Positions 1-11,136 of a stretch of 64,000 nucleotides of DNA are shown here, in pieces. The DNA is taken from NCBI GenBank assembly GCA_022606425.2, contig JAHDVF020001318.1:248001-312000 (forward strand), given 5' to 3'. Source of the stretch: Lepidostoma basale. Taxonomy: Eukaryota > Arthropoda > Insecta > Trichoptera > Lepidostomatidae. The notes beneath the pieces were generated by a model. The model did not search any database. It was not told the origin of the DNA and saw nothing but the letters and a program-made list of their open reading frames with translations. A program made the translations under genes and the position numbers. The first letter of the stretch is position 1. The number at the start of each line of letters is the position of its first letter.

Positions 1-1179
1 TTATAAAAGAAGAACTATTGAAAATTCGTATAATTAATTATGAAATACATATCAGTTTGAACAAATATTTTTTGCTTGCTTCAGTTTTCGTCTTTGAGTC
101 ATTTTAAAAGTTGTTTCGTTTTGTAGTAAATTAAATAATTTAAAAACATTGTTGTATGTTTGTTATTTTATAAGTTTTTGGCGGAAATTTTACAAAAGTA
201 ATAAGTTGTTCGATTTTATTATTATTACATTTTAGAGTCTTGTCTGTACCGCTAACAAATAAATAAAATGTTTTCGATGCATTGAGTGAGGCCAATTTAA
301 AAAAAAAATTAAAAATAGAGTTATAATTTTTACTAGTGCATGAGATATTTGAAAAAAAGAAACGATTTGTTAAATTTTTTTATGAACACAATTATAAAGT
401 ATTCAACTATTTTAAACAGCATTTATAATATTATATTATTTTTATTTTGAAGAAAATAAAATATACACACAATAACAAATAAAGCAAATTTTTGTCAGTA
501 AGATTATATTTGAGAATGCAAGTGATCGATAGCATAGCAGGCATTTTTATATCGCTTCCAATAAACAATGGCCATTGAAAATCGCGTTGTGTTGCGATAT
601 ACAATTGTGCTGATACATTCGGTGTTTTAAAACTGGACTGATTCCAATAAAACGGTCAAATTCTAAGAAAACTCCCACGGCAAAGCGATTACAGCCAATC
701 AAACTGTCAAATGTCTCTTGCCCACGTGAAGAGTATAGGTCCTTCTAGAGAGACAAGATTACTAAATTACATAATTTCACTTAATCGACACTAATTGGTA
801 ATTGAACAAATAAATTTAATTAACTTTATGTCTTCAATGTTGCCCAAAAGAACATAATAGCTTCAACAGCTACAATTAATGTATACGATTTTTCAAAATT
901 CATTAGGCGATTGATCGCGACCTATATATAGTGTTTCAAATTAATAAAATGTGTATTTTATGGATGTAATCGATTTTACGTTACATCCAAGACGATTTTA
1001 TTAACGAACCGTTCTCTCTATATTATCTTATGTTAAGACTCAATAATATATAGTTTAGTTTCTTGCCTGTTTTTGATCTCGTAGTGAAACATGTTGGTCG
1101 GAAGATGTCAGCGAGGTGCCGAAACCGGTCGAAACTGACAAAAATAAATGGAATGAATGTAAACATATTTTACCAAATT
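1..1179. other. AT-rich intergenic DNA, no gene seen
   Basis: No convincing coding region, RNA gene or repeat boundary was recognised. The stretch is AT-rich with short interrupted frames. A short hairpin made of GGATGTAA and TTACATCC lies near 964-991. Around 1087-1135 a GC-richer patch contains GAAACATG and GAAACCGGTC strings like those in the PAL palindromes described elsewhere, but no complete arrangement is present. Confidence 0.6.
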
Positions 1180-1530
1180 CTTCTTCTTCTTTATTGTAGA
1201 CCTATGTGGTATGTTCTCCAGAGTGTTGCTCCTACTGTGAGGTAGATTCCCAGCTGTCCTTTCATATTTTAGGGGGTCTTCCACGAGGACGGGTCCCATG
1301 AGGCTGACTATGCAATACCATATAGGGGAGTCTGGTGGTGTCCATTCTTTGAACATGACCATACCAGTCTCTTTTTCGCTGTCTGCTCCATCTTATAATA
1401 TCCTCAACCTCACATATCTCTCTTATTCTGGTGTTCCTCACGCGATCTCTCAGTGTCTTGCTTGCTATCGTCCTCAGTGTCTTCATTTCGGAAGTCCCCA
1501 AAACTTTTTGGTCCTTACTGTGTCTGCTAA
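1180..1530 (-). mobile_element. LINE-B1 3' fragment (RT C-terminus, GAA tail)
   Basis: Read on the minus strand this encodes a C-terminal reverse-transcriptase segment with the family signature SEMKTLRTI, TLRDRVRN, EICEVEDIIRWSRQ and GTRPRGRPPK. It resembles the end of the long RT frame at 53733-55082. On the plus strand it starts with a CTT/TTC run, which is the (GAA)n tail of the element. The copy is 5'-truncated and has no RT catalytic core. Confidence 0.75.
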
Positions 1531-1628
1531 TATAAATAATTATTAATTTATTTTTATTTTCGTTACTCTTCTTCTCAGATTTCATTCCCATCATCATGGG
1601 TTGGGCCTCCTTGTACGTAGATTCCACA

Positions 1629-1880
1629 CTATTCGATCTTGGCTCTGCTCTGGACTGACAATATTAAGTTCCTTCCAAAACCAAACCATTGGAGTTGCGC
1701 CTCTTTCAGAATTTCTGTTACTGAATCAACTTTGAGGCTGCCCATGTGGCACTCGTTTCTAATGTAATCTACCCTTGTGACGTCCCCTGTCCACCTTAGT
1801 ATTTTCTTCTTAGTACCGTGGACTTCGGGTTCGTGGTTTTTCTTTGATACCGTAACTCTACAGCAACACATATTCTAATA
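1629..1880 (-). mobile_element. Non-LTR RT C-terminal fragment
   Basis: On the minus strand the frame includes KKKILRWTGDVTRVDYIRNE and a later QLQWFGF string, the pattern of the post-RT region of insect non-LTR retrotransposons (I/LRW, IRNE, W-G). It is short, lacks the catalytic YADD box, and abuts the LINE-B1 fragment to its left. Confidence 0.55.
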
Positions 1881-2006
1881 TATTTGCTTATAAACTAATC
1901 CTAATATTCAACATTGATAATAAACCAGATAAAAATAAATTACTTTAAAATTTGAACTAATGATACTGTTGACGTCACCTCCTGAACAAATACTTATTTT
2001 ATTTAC

Positions 2007-2215
2007 TTTCACGTCACTCCTTCCCAGGCTATCTGTTTCAAGTTTCTTCCAGTGTGTTGGTAAAGTCATCCCACCGTCTTGTATGTCATCTGCCGATACT
2101 TCTTTTATTTTTTCCTGTTCTCAACTACAGTAGGGTCTTTGTGCATTTAGTTTGATATTTTGCATAATGGTCTGCCCAGTGCCATTTCATACGAGGCACT
2201 TTCTCTGTCACATTA
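2007..2215 (-). mobile_element. Degenerate non-LTR RT C-terminal fragment
   Basis: The minus-strand translation gives MKWHWADH and RRWDDFTN in one frame broken by stops. This matches the KWQWAG...RWTDNI pattern of the fragment at 20606-21010. The copy is heavily mutated. Confidence 0.5.
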
Positions 2216-2498
2216 TTTCCGAAACGTTTATATTAAGATTTCTTACATATTAGGTTACTTAAAAAATCCAAATCGAAACTATATATAATATTTAAAATAA
2301 AAAAGAACGATATTTTTTTCATAATAATTGTATAGAAACAAGTGAGTGGATAATTGCCAAATAAATTAAAGATATTCTATATATTATTAAATTTTTTGAA
2401 ATGTATATTATAAAAAACTCCTCATCTCGTGAAGGACGTTGATATTAAATTACATAATAAGTAGATATTTGAAGATTGCTTAATTTATTAAAAGTTTG
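2216..2498. other. AT-rich spacer, nothing recognised
   Basis: No coding potential or clear repeat was seen. The last ~100 bases lead into the left arm of the palindrome at 2499. Confidence 0.5.
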
Positions 2499-2693
2499 AC
2501 GAATTTTTTATGAATTAAAACACTGTTTTTCCACATTTCAGTTTATTTTTCTCGACATGTCTCGAAGGTTTACAGCTTCATCATCGGGCTTATATCGTTC
2601 TCCCGATGATGAAAGTGTAAGCCCTCGAAACATATCGAGAAAAATAAACTCAACAATGGAAAAACATGTGTTTTAATTCATAAAAAATCGTCA
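2499..2693. repeat. PAL palindromic element, P1 subfamily
   Basis: The left arm (GACGAATTTTTTATGAATTA... from 2499) is the reverse complement of the right arm ending ...ATAAAAAATCGTC at 2693. Each arm has at its inner end the motif (C)CGATGA, short stem, GAAAC, ATGTC or ATATC. The plus-strand copy is at 2603-2636. The flanking bases TTCTC and GAGAA could form helix I of a hammerhead-like fold. The second core base is C rather than the canonical U, so cleavage would be doubtful. Related P1 pieces lie near 42925-43070, 49150-49330 and 59480-59530. Confidence 0.7.
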
Positions 2694-3504
2694 TTATGGA
2701 ATTCCACACTGTTAACGCCTTAAGTTTATCTAAAATTATTAAAAGTTTGTTATTTTTGTGATCGGTTTCAACAGCGTCCCTAAGCACGTCGATAACAATA
2801 ACAACAATAATAAACATTTGAAATAAACGTAATACAATATAAAGAAAATATTTTATTAATTCGAAATTAATCATGTACATACTAAGCTATCATACTTAAC
2901 AACATAAACCATGGACGTGGTTAAGGAGAAAAATATATACAAATATGTAGGTTCATATTTTAGGAAATTTAATTATAATTTGGTAGTTTGTCGAGTAGTT
3001 TGAATGCGTGTCTGTCGGCGCGAAGGTCGCCACAGCGTCGCGACGCATCGATCGGTGAAGTATAGCGCTCGCCGGATAGATGTATGTGGGAAGATAAGGG
3101 AAATTAACACAAATTGATGACGGACAAACGGCTGTCGGAGAACTGTCACCGAAATGGGGTATATTTAAATAAAATACACGGAGTTTCCAAATAATCGTGT
3201 TTTAACCAATTTAATTACGTATAGGTAAAATATGTTTTACACAATAAATTAAAACATATGTAAATTTTGCATCAGAATAAGAAAGAATAAAAAAATATAT
3301 AAGATCAAAACAAGTAATTCAAACATCGAACAATTTTAATTCCATCATTGCGTTTAGGTACCTATCATAAAAATATGGATTGGGTATTTTAACAATGCTA
3401 CCAAGTTGGTATGCAGTGTTCACGATGCTATAGGTATGTGTTTTCGGTGACGAAATTTTCAAATGGAAATTATAAATGAAAACGGAAAATAAAATGTAGC
3501 GAAA
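2694..3504. other. Intergenic DNA, no gene seen
   Basis: AT-rich except for a CpG-richer island at about 3005-3090 (several CGCGACG and CGATCGG strings). No exon with consistent splice sites was found around the island. Confidence 0.5.
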
Positions 3505-3975
3505 TGGGAGGGGTAGACAGAGAGGATGTGCCGCCAAAATGCTCTGTCCTGACATACCTCTTGAGATTCCTCTACATTCATACATTGTATCGTAACATGC
3601 ACGTTTATTGTAACATCCATGCTCGCCGACTTCAAATGTAGCTGTGTTTAAATCATTTATTAATTTGGTCATGCTATGCATTCCACGGCCATCCTCAGTT
3701 TCTCTTTCCACTTACACCGCTTGTATATAACTTTTTAATCATTCTTCTCTCATCCATTCGGTTCATTTGTCCAAACCATCTCAGAGATGTTCAAACCATC
3801 TTTTTGAATTTTACTTATGATGCAATCATTTGTCTTATATTTCTTCGTTCGGTATTCTATCATACATAATTTTCCTGCACATTCTTCGCAGTTCTAATTT
3901 TTATCCTACGTTCATCCTTATTTTGTCAGTTCCAAGCTTCACATCCATACAAACCTAAGGGTTGGCACTAGCCGG
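3505..3975 (-). mobile_element. LINE-A 3' fragment, diverged
   Basis: On the minus strand the familiar LINE-A order appears: a GAAGCGAAGCATGG-like start, IRKECRAKE-like region, WFGHMER-like region and CMNVEEAREVCQD-like region. Many substitutions and frame breaks make this an old copy. It lacks the (GTTA)n or (GTT)n tail. Confidence 0.65.
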
Positions 3976-4099
3976 CCTATCAGCTTTAAACAATCTCCCT
4001 ACATATCTTAGATGTATAAATTATCCGATAGATTTCAGATCTAAGCGAAACCCCATCTATTTCATATTTCATACCCAATTAAAAACTTGTATAATTTGT

Positions 4100-4252
4100 T
4101 CTAAATATTACATATTCTAACCGATTGCGAATATCAGATGCAGCATTTATAATTAGATTTTTAGATTTAAAACACGTCTTAATGCGTCCTTGAAGGGATT
4201 ACATCACAAAAACGGCACTTTAAAAGTTAACACATTATTATTATTATCAATG
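4100..4252 (+). mobile_element. LINE-D 3' UTR fragment, ATT tail
   Basis: The segment contains the LINE-D 3' UTR signature GATTACATCACAAAAACGGC followed by AAAAGTTA and an ATT-repeat tail (about 4233-4247). The same order ends the copy at 35255-35580 and appears reversed at 12652-12790. Confidence 0.65.
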
Positions 4253-4267
4253 AAAATTAATGAATCC

Positions 4268-4533
4268 GAAAACGGCCGTTCACAATGGAGTTCTGGTCCC
4301 AACCCTTATGTACGGAAGCGAAGCATGGTATTGGCAGAAGAACGATGAGAGCAGAATAAATGCGGAAGAGATGCTATCCCTAAGACGTATTTGAGGTAGA
4401 ACGGTGTACGATAGAATCTCAAATGCTGATATATGAAAGGAATGTAGAGCGGAATAAGGTGTTATGAACAAAATTATGAAAGGATCGCTGCGTTGGTTCG
4501 GACATACCTCTGCGGTGAAACGGTGTGATAGTT
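4268..4533 (+). mobile_element. LINE-A fragment with internal deletion
   Basis: It starts at the common LINE-A point (GAAAACGGCCGTTCACAATG) and runs through the MRSLRR..., NKIMKGSLRWFGH-like region. It then jumps at about 4507 directly to the 3' end (GGTGAAACGGTGTGATAG), so about 200 bp of the usual copy is missing. A tRNA-like SINE follows at once. Confidence 0.75.
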
Positions 4534-4712
4534 AGTCAGACGACCTTCGTGGCCGAGTGCTAAGTGCATTGACTGAAACCCCGAAGGTTCCAGGTTCGAT
4601 TCCCGGTGAGGGCGGTGTGATTGACACACTGTCTTTAGTCTGGTGTAGAATTCACGTGACAATAAAATGGCGATAGATTAGCTACCTATCACATGTCACG
4701 AGAATCACTATG
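4534..4712 (+). mobile_element. tRNA-derived SINE, copy 1
   Basis: The head carries Pol III promoter boxes: an A box TGGCCGAGTGC (4550-4560) and a B box GGTTCGATTCC (4593-4603) with tRNA spacing. The tRNA-like part is followed by a non-tRNA body (TTCACGTGACAATAAAATGG, then CACATGTCACGAGAATCA). The same head-plus-body unit recurs at 21196-21372 (minus) and 56545-56720 (plus), so this is a dispersed SINE and not a tRNA gene. Confidence 0.85.
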
Positions 4713-4769
4713 ATACCTATAAATACCATTTACATCGATTTGGCTCATGCTGTCATGATGTAAAGAGCT

Positions 4770-5035
4770 TCTTATTTTTCTTCTTCTCCTTAAAGACCTT
4801 TGGTCTGTTCCTGAAATCAGGCTGGCCTCTCTTGGGAGGTTGACTCCGAACTATCTCTCCATCTCTTCGGTGGTCTTCCGGGGGGACGGCAGCCGGCAGG
4901 AATCTGATGCGCCACAGCGTGTGGGATTCTGGTGGGATCCATCCTCTACGTGCGCATTCCAGTATCTTCTGCGCTGTCTGTCCCATCTCACGACATCCTC
5001 CACCTTGCAGATCTCGGAGATAGCCGTGTAGCCGC
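4770..5035 (-). mobile_element. LINE-B1 3' fragment (GAA tail)
   Basis: The minus-strand frame gives AISEICKVEDVVRWDRQRRR followed by a region ending near RKTTEEMER, matching the C-terminal module of the RT frame at 53733-55082. The plus-strand left edge has a TTCTTCTTC run, the reversed tail. 5'-truncated. Confidence 0.75.
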
Positions 5036-5524
5036 CTGATGTAAAGAGCGATTCAACAAAATAATAATAATAAAAATAATACAATATTATACAAAATTAA
5101 CATTGTGCCCGAATAAATATTTTAAGAACTTAGAACTGAGGTGTGTCAGAGTCAACGAATAAAACATCCGTTTGGCTTCAGGATTATTCGATTCTGGCTC
5201 TCGATTCGGAATGCAAGAAGCCATCTTTATTATTTGAGGTAGTCTCGATTGACTGAGAGACCGTGAAAGGTGAGTTCACATTTAGTTACACTGAATTCGG
5301 AATATCAACGGCCGCAACGTGCAGCGCATTACCGCGATCAACGAACTCTGCCTTCTTCGTCCAATTAAATCGCAGATGTTTTCAAAACAATTATTACTAC
5401 TAATGAAAAAACCTTAACAGAGCACACAATGTTGCTTTTACCGCATCTAAAATATTTATTTTCATATCGACCAATTACTGCTATTTTTACTTATCCATTT
5501 TTTCAGACTTATCGGGGGATTCTT
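5036..5524. other. Spacer, no gene seen
   Basis: No splice-consistent exon or repeat family was identified. Base composition is more balanced around 5230-5350 than in the flanks. Confidence 0.45.
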
Positions 5525-5915
5525 TGAGAATTCCGTCATCTTGGAGGCTATCCATCTTTATGTTCCGGATGGTTATCTTCGACAGCGTCTGTACCTACTG
5601 TTTTATCTCCCAGCATGCAGAACAAACGTGCCGCTGGTGATGCCGGTAGGAAGAGCAATCAAACTGCTGAACATGATCGCTTCGGAGATAGACGTCTCTC
5701 ATACTCGTGAAAGAACGTTCGGAAGACAAATACTCTTGACTTTAGAGAGTATCTTATATTTCTAATGTCAAACCATCTCTTATGCGTTCCTGGTATTATA
5801 TACCTATTTATCATTTTTTAACTATTCTCAATAGATGTCTTTAACTATAAATGTTTGTAATATCTTTTGCGAAAAAATAAATAAACAGATTTGATTTGAA
5901 AAAACTGATTTGATT
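5525..5915 (+). mobile_element. LINE-E 3' end, copy 1
   Basis: The frame at 5541-5765 encodes the last part of a non-LTR protein (PVGRAIKLLNMIASEIDVSH and, further on, RQILLTLESIL). A 3' UTR follows, containing TGCGTTCCTGGTATTAT and TTTGTAATATCTTTTG, and then a TGATTTGATT-type tail. The same order recurs at 29285-29555, 44650-44945 and 56922-57145 on the plus strand and at 43786-44140 on the minus strand. This is the copy with the longest retained coding end. Confidence 0.75.
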
Positions 5916-5991
5916 TTTGAATGAATTATGTAAAACATTTTTAAACGTTTTACGCTTCTATAAATAAATTAATATAAAGTATTTAATATGT

Positions 5992-6147
5992 CGATCACGT
6001 GAGGAGTCGGATAAATCGACGTGCGGGCATACCACGATGTATAAATGTTGAGGATTCATGATAAGCATGTCAAGTAAGAATAGTGTGGCGGTTCATTCTT
6101 TCTGCTTACCCATTCGGAGAAACGGCGTGATGGTTGGTTAGTTGGTT
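5992..6147 (+). mobile_element. LINE-A 3' terminal fragment
   Basis: It begins at the GTCGATCACGTGAGGAGTCG point of LINE-A and runs through the CMNVEEA-like region to GGCGTGATGG, followed by a GTTGGTTAGTTGGTT tail of the GTTA class. Confidence 0.75.
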
Positions 6148-6164
6148 GAAAACAACCTTTTTAT

Positions 6165-6300
6165 GAGGATGATACCTACGCCTTGCTAGGGCATTATCAA
6201 ATGTCATTGTTAATAGCTTAGCAAGGATACATTACACAATAATGTTTTGATAAAATGTAATCAAACTACTAGAAAACGAATTTTTTCATCAATACTAAAT
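6165..6300 (+). repeat. PAL P6 subfamily, one arm
   Basis: Contains GGGCATTATCAAATGTCATT and, outward, CTAGAAAACGAATTTTTTCA, the order of one arm of the P6 palindromes (compare 40155-40370). The opposite arm is absent or too diverged to see. Confidence 0.5.
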
Positions 6301-7069
6301 AGTGAGAATTGAGACACAATTGTTCAAGAAATATAATAAAAAATACAAATATTATTTTAGAGTGTAGACATTTATAATTAATATTAGACAATATTGAATC
6401 AATTAAAAATACAGAGGTTTGTATTGTAATAAAAAAAGCGTAGCTGTCTTAAAAACAAAATAATATGCATGTGCATATATGCATTTAAGACCTGTTACCA
6501 AATAAGTACCGAATTAACTTTGTGCAATTATAACATGCCTTATTAATGCCTTAAACTATAATTAACAATTATTGTGGTTTGTAATGTCTTTTGAGAAAAA
6601 AACATATTTAAATTTTATTAATAAAAATGAATAGCATTTTGATTAATAAGACGTTCGTTCATTTAGCATTTAGTCTTCTCAATTTCCTTTTTTTCTATCC
6701 TTTGTTGACCACAATAGGTTCCACTGTAAATTGTATACTCTTGCCGGCTTATAGTTTTTGTGTGTATAAAATTAAAAAAATAACTGATTATTGTAAGGGT
6801 TGACTTTTGCTCATGTGAGCAAGTACATTTTATCACTAACAAATAGGTTACTGTCATGGTAAGCACTCATTTTCAAAAGTGAGAATATTCAAATAAAGTA
6901 CTCTGGAGACATTAGAAAAAAAAACAATTCACTATGAAAACACTTCTTTCGTTTCACTATTTTTTTTAGTTCTTATTGATAAGGTAAACCTTATAAAGGA
7001 GCAACAATGAATCGCTGGTTGACATAAATTAAAGTAAAACTGATTGAATACGAAACGTTTCGAAATTAT
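6301..7069. other. AT-rich intergenic DNA
   Basis: No gene seen. A sequence like the LINE-E 3' UTR (TTTGTAATGTCTTTTGAG) is found near 6578-6597 but without the rest of the element. The right end leads into the 3' end of the minus-strand gene. Confidence 0.5.
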
Positions 7070-7075
7070 TTTATT
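7070..7075 (-). promoter_or_regulatory. Polyadenylation signal of the MULE/SWIM gene
   Basis: AATAAA on the minus strand, 13 bp beyond the stop codon at 7088. It would give a very short 3' UTR. Confidence 0.55.
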
Positions 7076-7087
7076 ACACATAAGCAA

Positions 7088-9811
7088 CTACTGAGCTAGA
7101 GGGTCACATATCACTAATTCAATTTTAGGTAAAATAGGTACAAATGAAAGATTGTATCCTGTGGTTGTTTGATGTGGTGCATTTGGATTTTTAGGTAAGA
7201 TAGGCATGCTGATATTGTGCGCTACATTGGGTTGGTGTATATTAATTAAATTAACAGTTTTAGGCAAAATCGGCAAATTAAAATTTTGTCCTTTGCTGGA
7301 TTGATACGCATCAGTTAGCAAAACTTTTTTTTTCAATTCATTTTTTAAGATTTTATTTCTAACATTTTTTTTTACGCCTCTTGACTTATTGACAAGCGCA
7401 TTTTCACCAAATGTTTGTAAAGCTTCAATGAAATTTGATTCGGATTTCAATGATTTAACATTTTTAAGCAACGATTTAATAGCTGGAACAAACAATTCGC
7501 GTTTATTTTTTAACCCTTCATTTATGGATTTATAAAAACTGACTAATTGTTTTCTTTCTGATTTTGTGAGACATGTAGACACGTCATTTGGCGATGGATG
7601 AAAGTCAGATTGACTGTTGTCGCAATCCATGTGTATAGGCGAAGAGGCAAATTCATTGAATGAATCTTCAACTTTAGGAATTTTTGAATCATTCGGAGTG
7701 TCAATTTCATGCAACTTATTTAATGAATTTTCAACTGCTTGAATTTTTAAATCATTTCCAGTAGCAATTTTATATAAAATATCTTTGAAATCCTGGGTTG
7801 CATTTAGAGTCTCTAAATTCTCAATTTGATTAAAAACACCACAAATGTGTTTGCATATTCGATTTCTCCCTTGCTCACAAGAACATATGCAATGCTTTAC
7901 GTCAACCATATACTTTACACTATAATCTGATTCACTTGGAACAAAATAACAGTTTGTATCTATTTCACTTTTCTCTATAATACTAGGATTAATTATATTT
8001 GTAGGAGGAATATACTTGAATAATAATTTTTTACTGACCTTTCCTTCAGTAAACTCAATCAACTTTCTACGAACGTATGTCTCAAAATGAACAAAAATAA
8101 AATCTACTAATTGTATAAGATTGTATCTTTTGATACGTTGAATAATGCAATCCTTCATTATATTAAATGATAAAGCAACATAATTGAAATCATTGCTATT
8201 AGATATTGCATTATTACAGCGATAAGCGGAAGACCACAAACTTCTACTAGACCACATATTATTTAGATAAGCTTCAAATTTTGGAATACTAGGATGATAT
8301 TTAGATATCAAATTTGTGTAAATTTCATCAAGTTTGTTCATTTCTTGACAGTAAATCAGGTTTTTGATAGAGTAGTATAGGTCTTCACGCAGTGCTTTTG
8401 GTACATATTTATAAGAATTCAGCCATTTCCAGGTATTTTTAAGAACACGGTGCTGGCAAAAAAGCAATTCTGATTTTGGCCAATGCAATTTAAGTGTTTC
8501 TTGTTCTGTGATGTCTTCGTCAGTCATTAAGGTGGTGGGGAATGTTTGGCCATAGAAGGAGTGATCTGATGGGAAACATCTCTTTAAAGAGAGAAGAGCC
8601 GCGTGCAGAACGTCTGTGTCATGAGTATCGGAGACAATGCAACCAAGTGGCAGAGAGCCGGCAGGAGTGGGGGAGACTAGAAAGTATATTTTGTTCCATT
8701 TCTTATCGGTGCTGCCAGTTACTTCCATTATTGCTACTTGGGAACTATGATGCAGAAATTGGTGAGCTCGAAACATCACAGGACTACAGATAGAGACGTA
8801 AGTTTTTTCACCTATCCGGCCAATCTCAGCTTTACCTGAATCAGTTGTGGCATTATAATTCTCTATCAAATCATTTATACAAGGTGGTACAAAATTGATA
8901 TCTTTAACACCGGAAACTCCAAACGTTTGAGCAAATAAATATTTGCATTGTGACTGAGTAGGAACATAAAAGCCGTCTTCCGCCAATTCATAAAAATCAT
9001 CGTCATTATTTAAAAATAATTCTAACTTGATACTCTCTAAAGCAGATGATGGTGAATGACCTTTTTTAAACAAGCTTATAATTTTATCTCTTATTTCTTT
9101 TCCAAGCGAACGGTAGCGCAAAACTGCAGCAGTATCGAGGGCGTGATTATGAACAAAATACAATTGCACATTGCACGGATATTCCACTAGTGAACTGCCT
9201 GCCAAATCGCCCGATTGTGATCCAGATTTTTTTGTATTTCTGTAAAAAATACTAAGACATTAAAAACAGCTAATATAAACAAACAAAGCATTTTGCTTTT
9301 TAAATGCACGACCAACACACCTCTTAATTGTGATAACCATAGTGGAGGGACAGCCAGTGTTTTTAGAAACATAGTTTCTTTTTACTTTTTTCCCCTTACA
9401 ATGAACATTGTGCTGGCATTTCATAGCTACTTTGTAAATATTGTATCTTCCTGAACCAGGAAATGTTCTTTTTACTCGCCATGTTGTAAGTGTGCATTCA
9501 CTTAGACTCGCGATCCAGTCCTAGAAATTAAACGAGTAAATGTTACCCATGAGAAAACAAACATCTTATAAATATGTATAATGCATTTTTTGAATATGTA
9601 TAATGATTATTCGTAATGTACAGTTATGACACACCTTTGCATCGTCTTCATTAAATACATTTTTAATATTTACATCGCAAGTAAAATTAGATTCATCTTT
9701 ATAATTTATGTTTCCAGTTAGCATGTATTCATAACCGAGTGGTAGTCGTCGTAAAATAATTCCTTCGTCTGATTCTGTTTTGAGGGGCTTTAATGTATCC
9801 ATTGAAAACAT
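7088..9811 (-). CDS. MULE-transposase-like SWIM zinc-finger protein, 3 exons
   Basis: Exons are 9811-9635, 9520-9321 and 9239-7088. Both introns are GT-AG and the phases join, giving 842 residues from the ATG at 9811 (a second in-frame ATG is at 9802). Exon 2 encodes a WRKY/FLYWCH-like module with TTWRVKRTFPGSGRYNIYK and a KCQHNVHC motif. The core resembles a MULE (Mutator-like) transposase: a MEVTGSTDK strand near residues 297-305, TDED near 365-368, FCQHR near 386-390 and a W...AYRCNNAIS block near 461-472. A SWIM finger follows, with CICSC near 576-580 and CKH at 588-590. Of the expected D-D-E triad the first Asp is Glu and the last Glu is not evident, so it is probably not an active transposase. 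It shares a 328-bp upstream region with frataxin and no terminal inverted repeats were seen. That suggests a domesticated host gene, probably nuclear and DNA-binding. The exact function is unknown. Confidence 0.8.
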
Positions 9812-10139
9812 CAGACTGGTGATATATATAATAAATAAAATATTCGATTATTAAATAATTTAATACACGATTTTGAATGTAAAATGGTTATAAACCGATG
9901 ATACAAATGTCATAAACAGACATTGACAGATAACATAGAAATTAAATGTCAAAAGCTTTCATAGATATTTTTTGTATAGTTTAATAAAATGTAGTTACTC
10001 ATAGTCTATGGTTTAACTACAGCTGTGTTTGACAGATCGACTTAACCTATTTTTCCGAATTCCGCTTAAACAAGTTTTCTTTCTTACTATTCATTTCATT
10101 TTCCTTGGAAACCGTGGAACGTGCAAGTGTTTGGTCAAT
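9812..10139. promoter_or_regulatory. Shared head-to-head upstream region
   Basis: These 328 bp separate the start codons of the minus-strand MULE/SWIM gene (9811) and plus-strand frataxin (10140), so promoters for both must lie here or within 5' UTRs. The DNA is AT-rich. TGACAG occurs twice (near 9925 and 10030). No TATA box can be assigned with confidence to either direction. Confidence 0.6.
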
Positions 10140-11136
10140 ATGTTATCGACAAAATGTATGCGGCATTTACGCAACTCAAGAGAGCTCGTCCAATATTTAT
10201 GTAGAAGAAATCTACAAGTTTGTAAAGCATTTAATCTCGGTCTAAAATATTTAAAACCAACAGAACATAATAAATTGTTTCAATATCGAACAATTATCCC
10301 GAAAACAACGTATTCTTCTCAATCTACTTATCAAATCGACGCCAATAAATTTGAAGAAGTTTGTGAAGAAACATTAGAGTCGCTTTGTGATTATTTTGAA
10401 GAGCTCGTAGAAAACAGTGCTCACCTTAAGGGTGCAGATGTGGTTTATGGGGTAATTTTATTTGATTATTTTTATTTGTCCTCGACAAATTTAGTCATAG
10501 ATTTCGAATGCATTTATTTACGATTAATTATAGATCAGGATTAATTTAAATGTTGTATATTATATTATGTATTATACATATCTTGTTACTGTAATATATG
10601 TAAACGATGCTTAACTGTATTTGTAAAGATTATTTCCTTGTTAAATTCACCTAATTCACCTGTGTCAATATCATTAAAATGCTAATATTGTATTAAGTGG
10701 ATGAATCTATTGATCATGATACGTGTTTAACACACAATTTAAATTGTTTTGAAAATAGATCTATACAACTGTGTTAGTTACTTCCCCCTTTTATTGAAAT
10801 ATTTTTTTTTTTAATATTTGTTTCAACTTATTACTGCATTAACTACTAAAAAATATTTTTTAATAAGTATATTTTTTTATTCAGGGTGGTGTACTGACGG
10901 TGGCATTTGGTGATCCCTATGGTACTTATGTAATAAACCGCCAGACCCCGAATAAGCAGATCTGGTTAAGTTCCCCCACTTCAGGACCGAAACGTTACGA
11001 TTACGATACAAAAAATGATGGCTGTTGGATATACAAACACGACGGAATATCACTTCACCAACTTCTTCAATCTGAAATACACAAAATAGTGAATGATTCT
11101 GTTGACTTTTCTAATTGTTCATACAGTCTTGTCTAA
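10140..11136 (+). CDS. fxn: Frataxin, mitochondrial, 2 exons
   Basis: Exons 10140-10451 and 10885-11136, with a phase-0 GT-AG intron, encode 187 residues. Frataxin is the mitochondrial matrix protein that assists iron-sulfur cluster assembly on the NFS1-ISD11-ISCU complex. The first ~60 residues are rich in Arg/Lys/Ser and poor in acids, like a mitochondrial targeting peptide. The mature domain begins near [16 protein letters not shown]. An acidic first helix follows (DYFEELVEN), then [45 protein letters not shown], and WIYKHDG with a final helix [12 protein letters not shown]. These are the family hallmarks in order. The ATG at 10140 was chosen because the same frame runs upstream without another ATG (only from a TTG at 10029). 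The next gene starts 80 bp after the stop and no AATAAA lies between them. Confidence 0.93.

Noticed and set aside
1087..1140. A hammerhead-like core (GAAACATG and GAAACCGGTC strings)
   Set aside because: No CTGANGA box with a plausible stem II and no inverted partner arm. It is insufficient to call.
4541..4612. A tRNA gene (A and B boxes present)
   Set aside because: The tRNA-like head is joined to a conserved non-tRNA body repeated at two other loci, and the anticodon-arm region is not consistent between copies. It is a SINE.
8542..8793. Plus-strand open frame of 83 codons inside the MULE/SWIM gene
   Set aside because: It is antisense to a long, well-supported coding exon and has no motif. 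It is a shadow frame.
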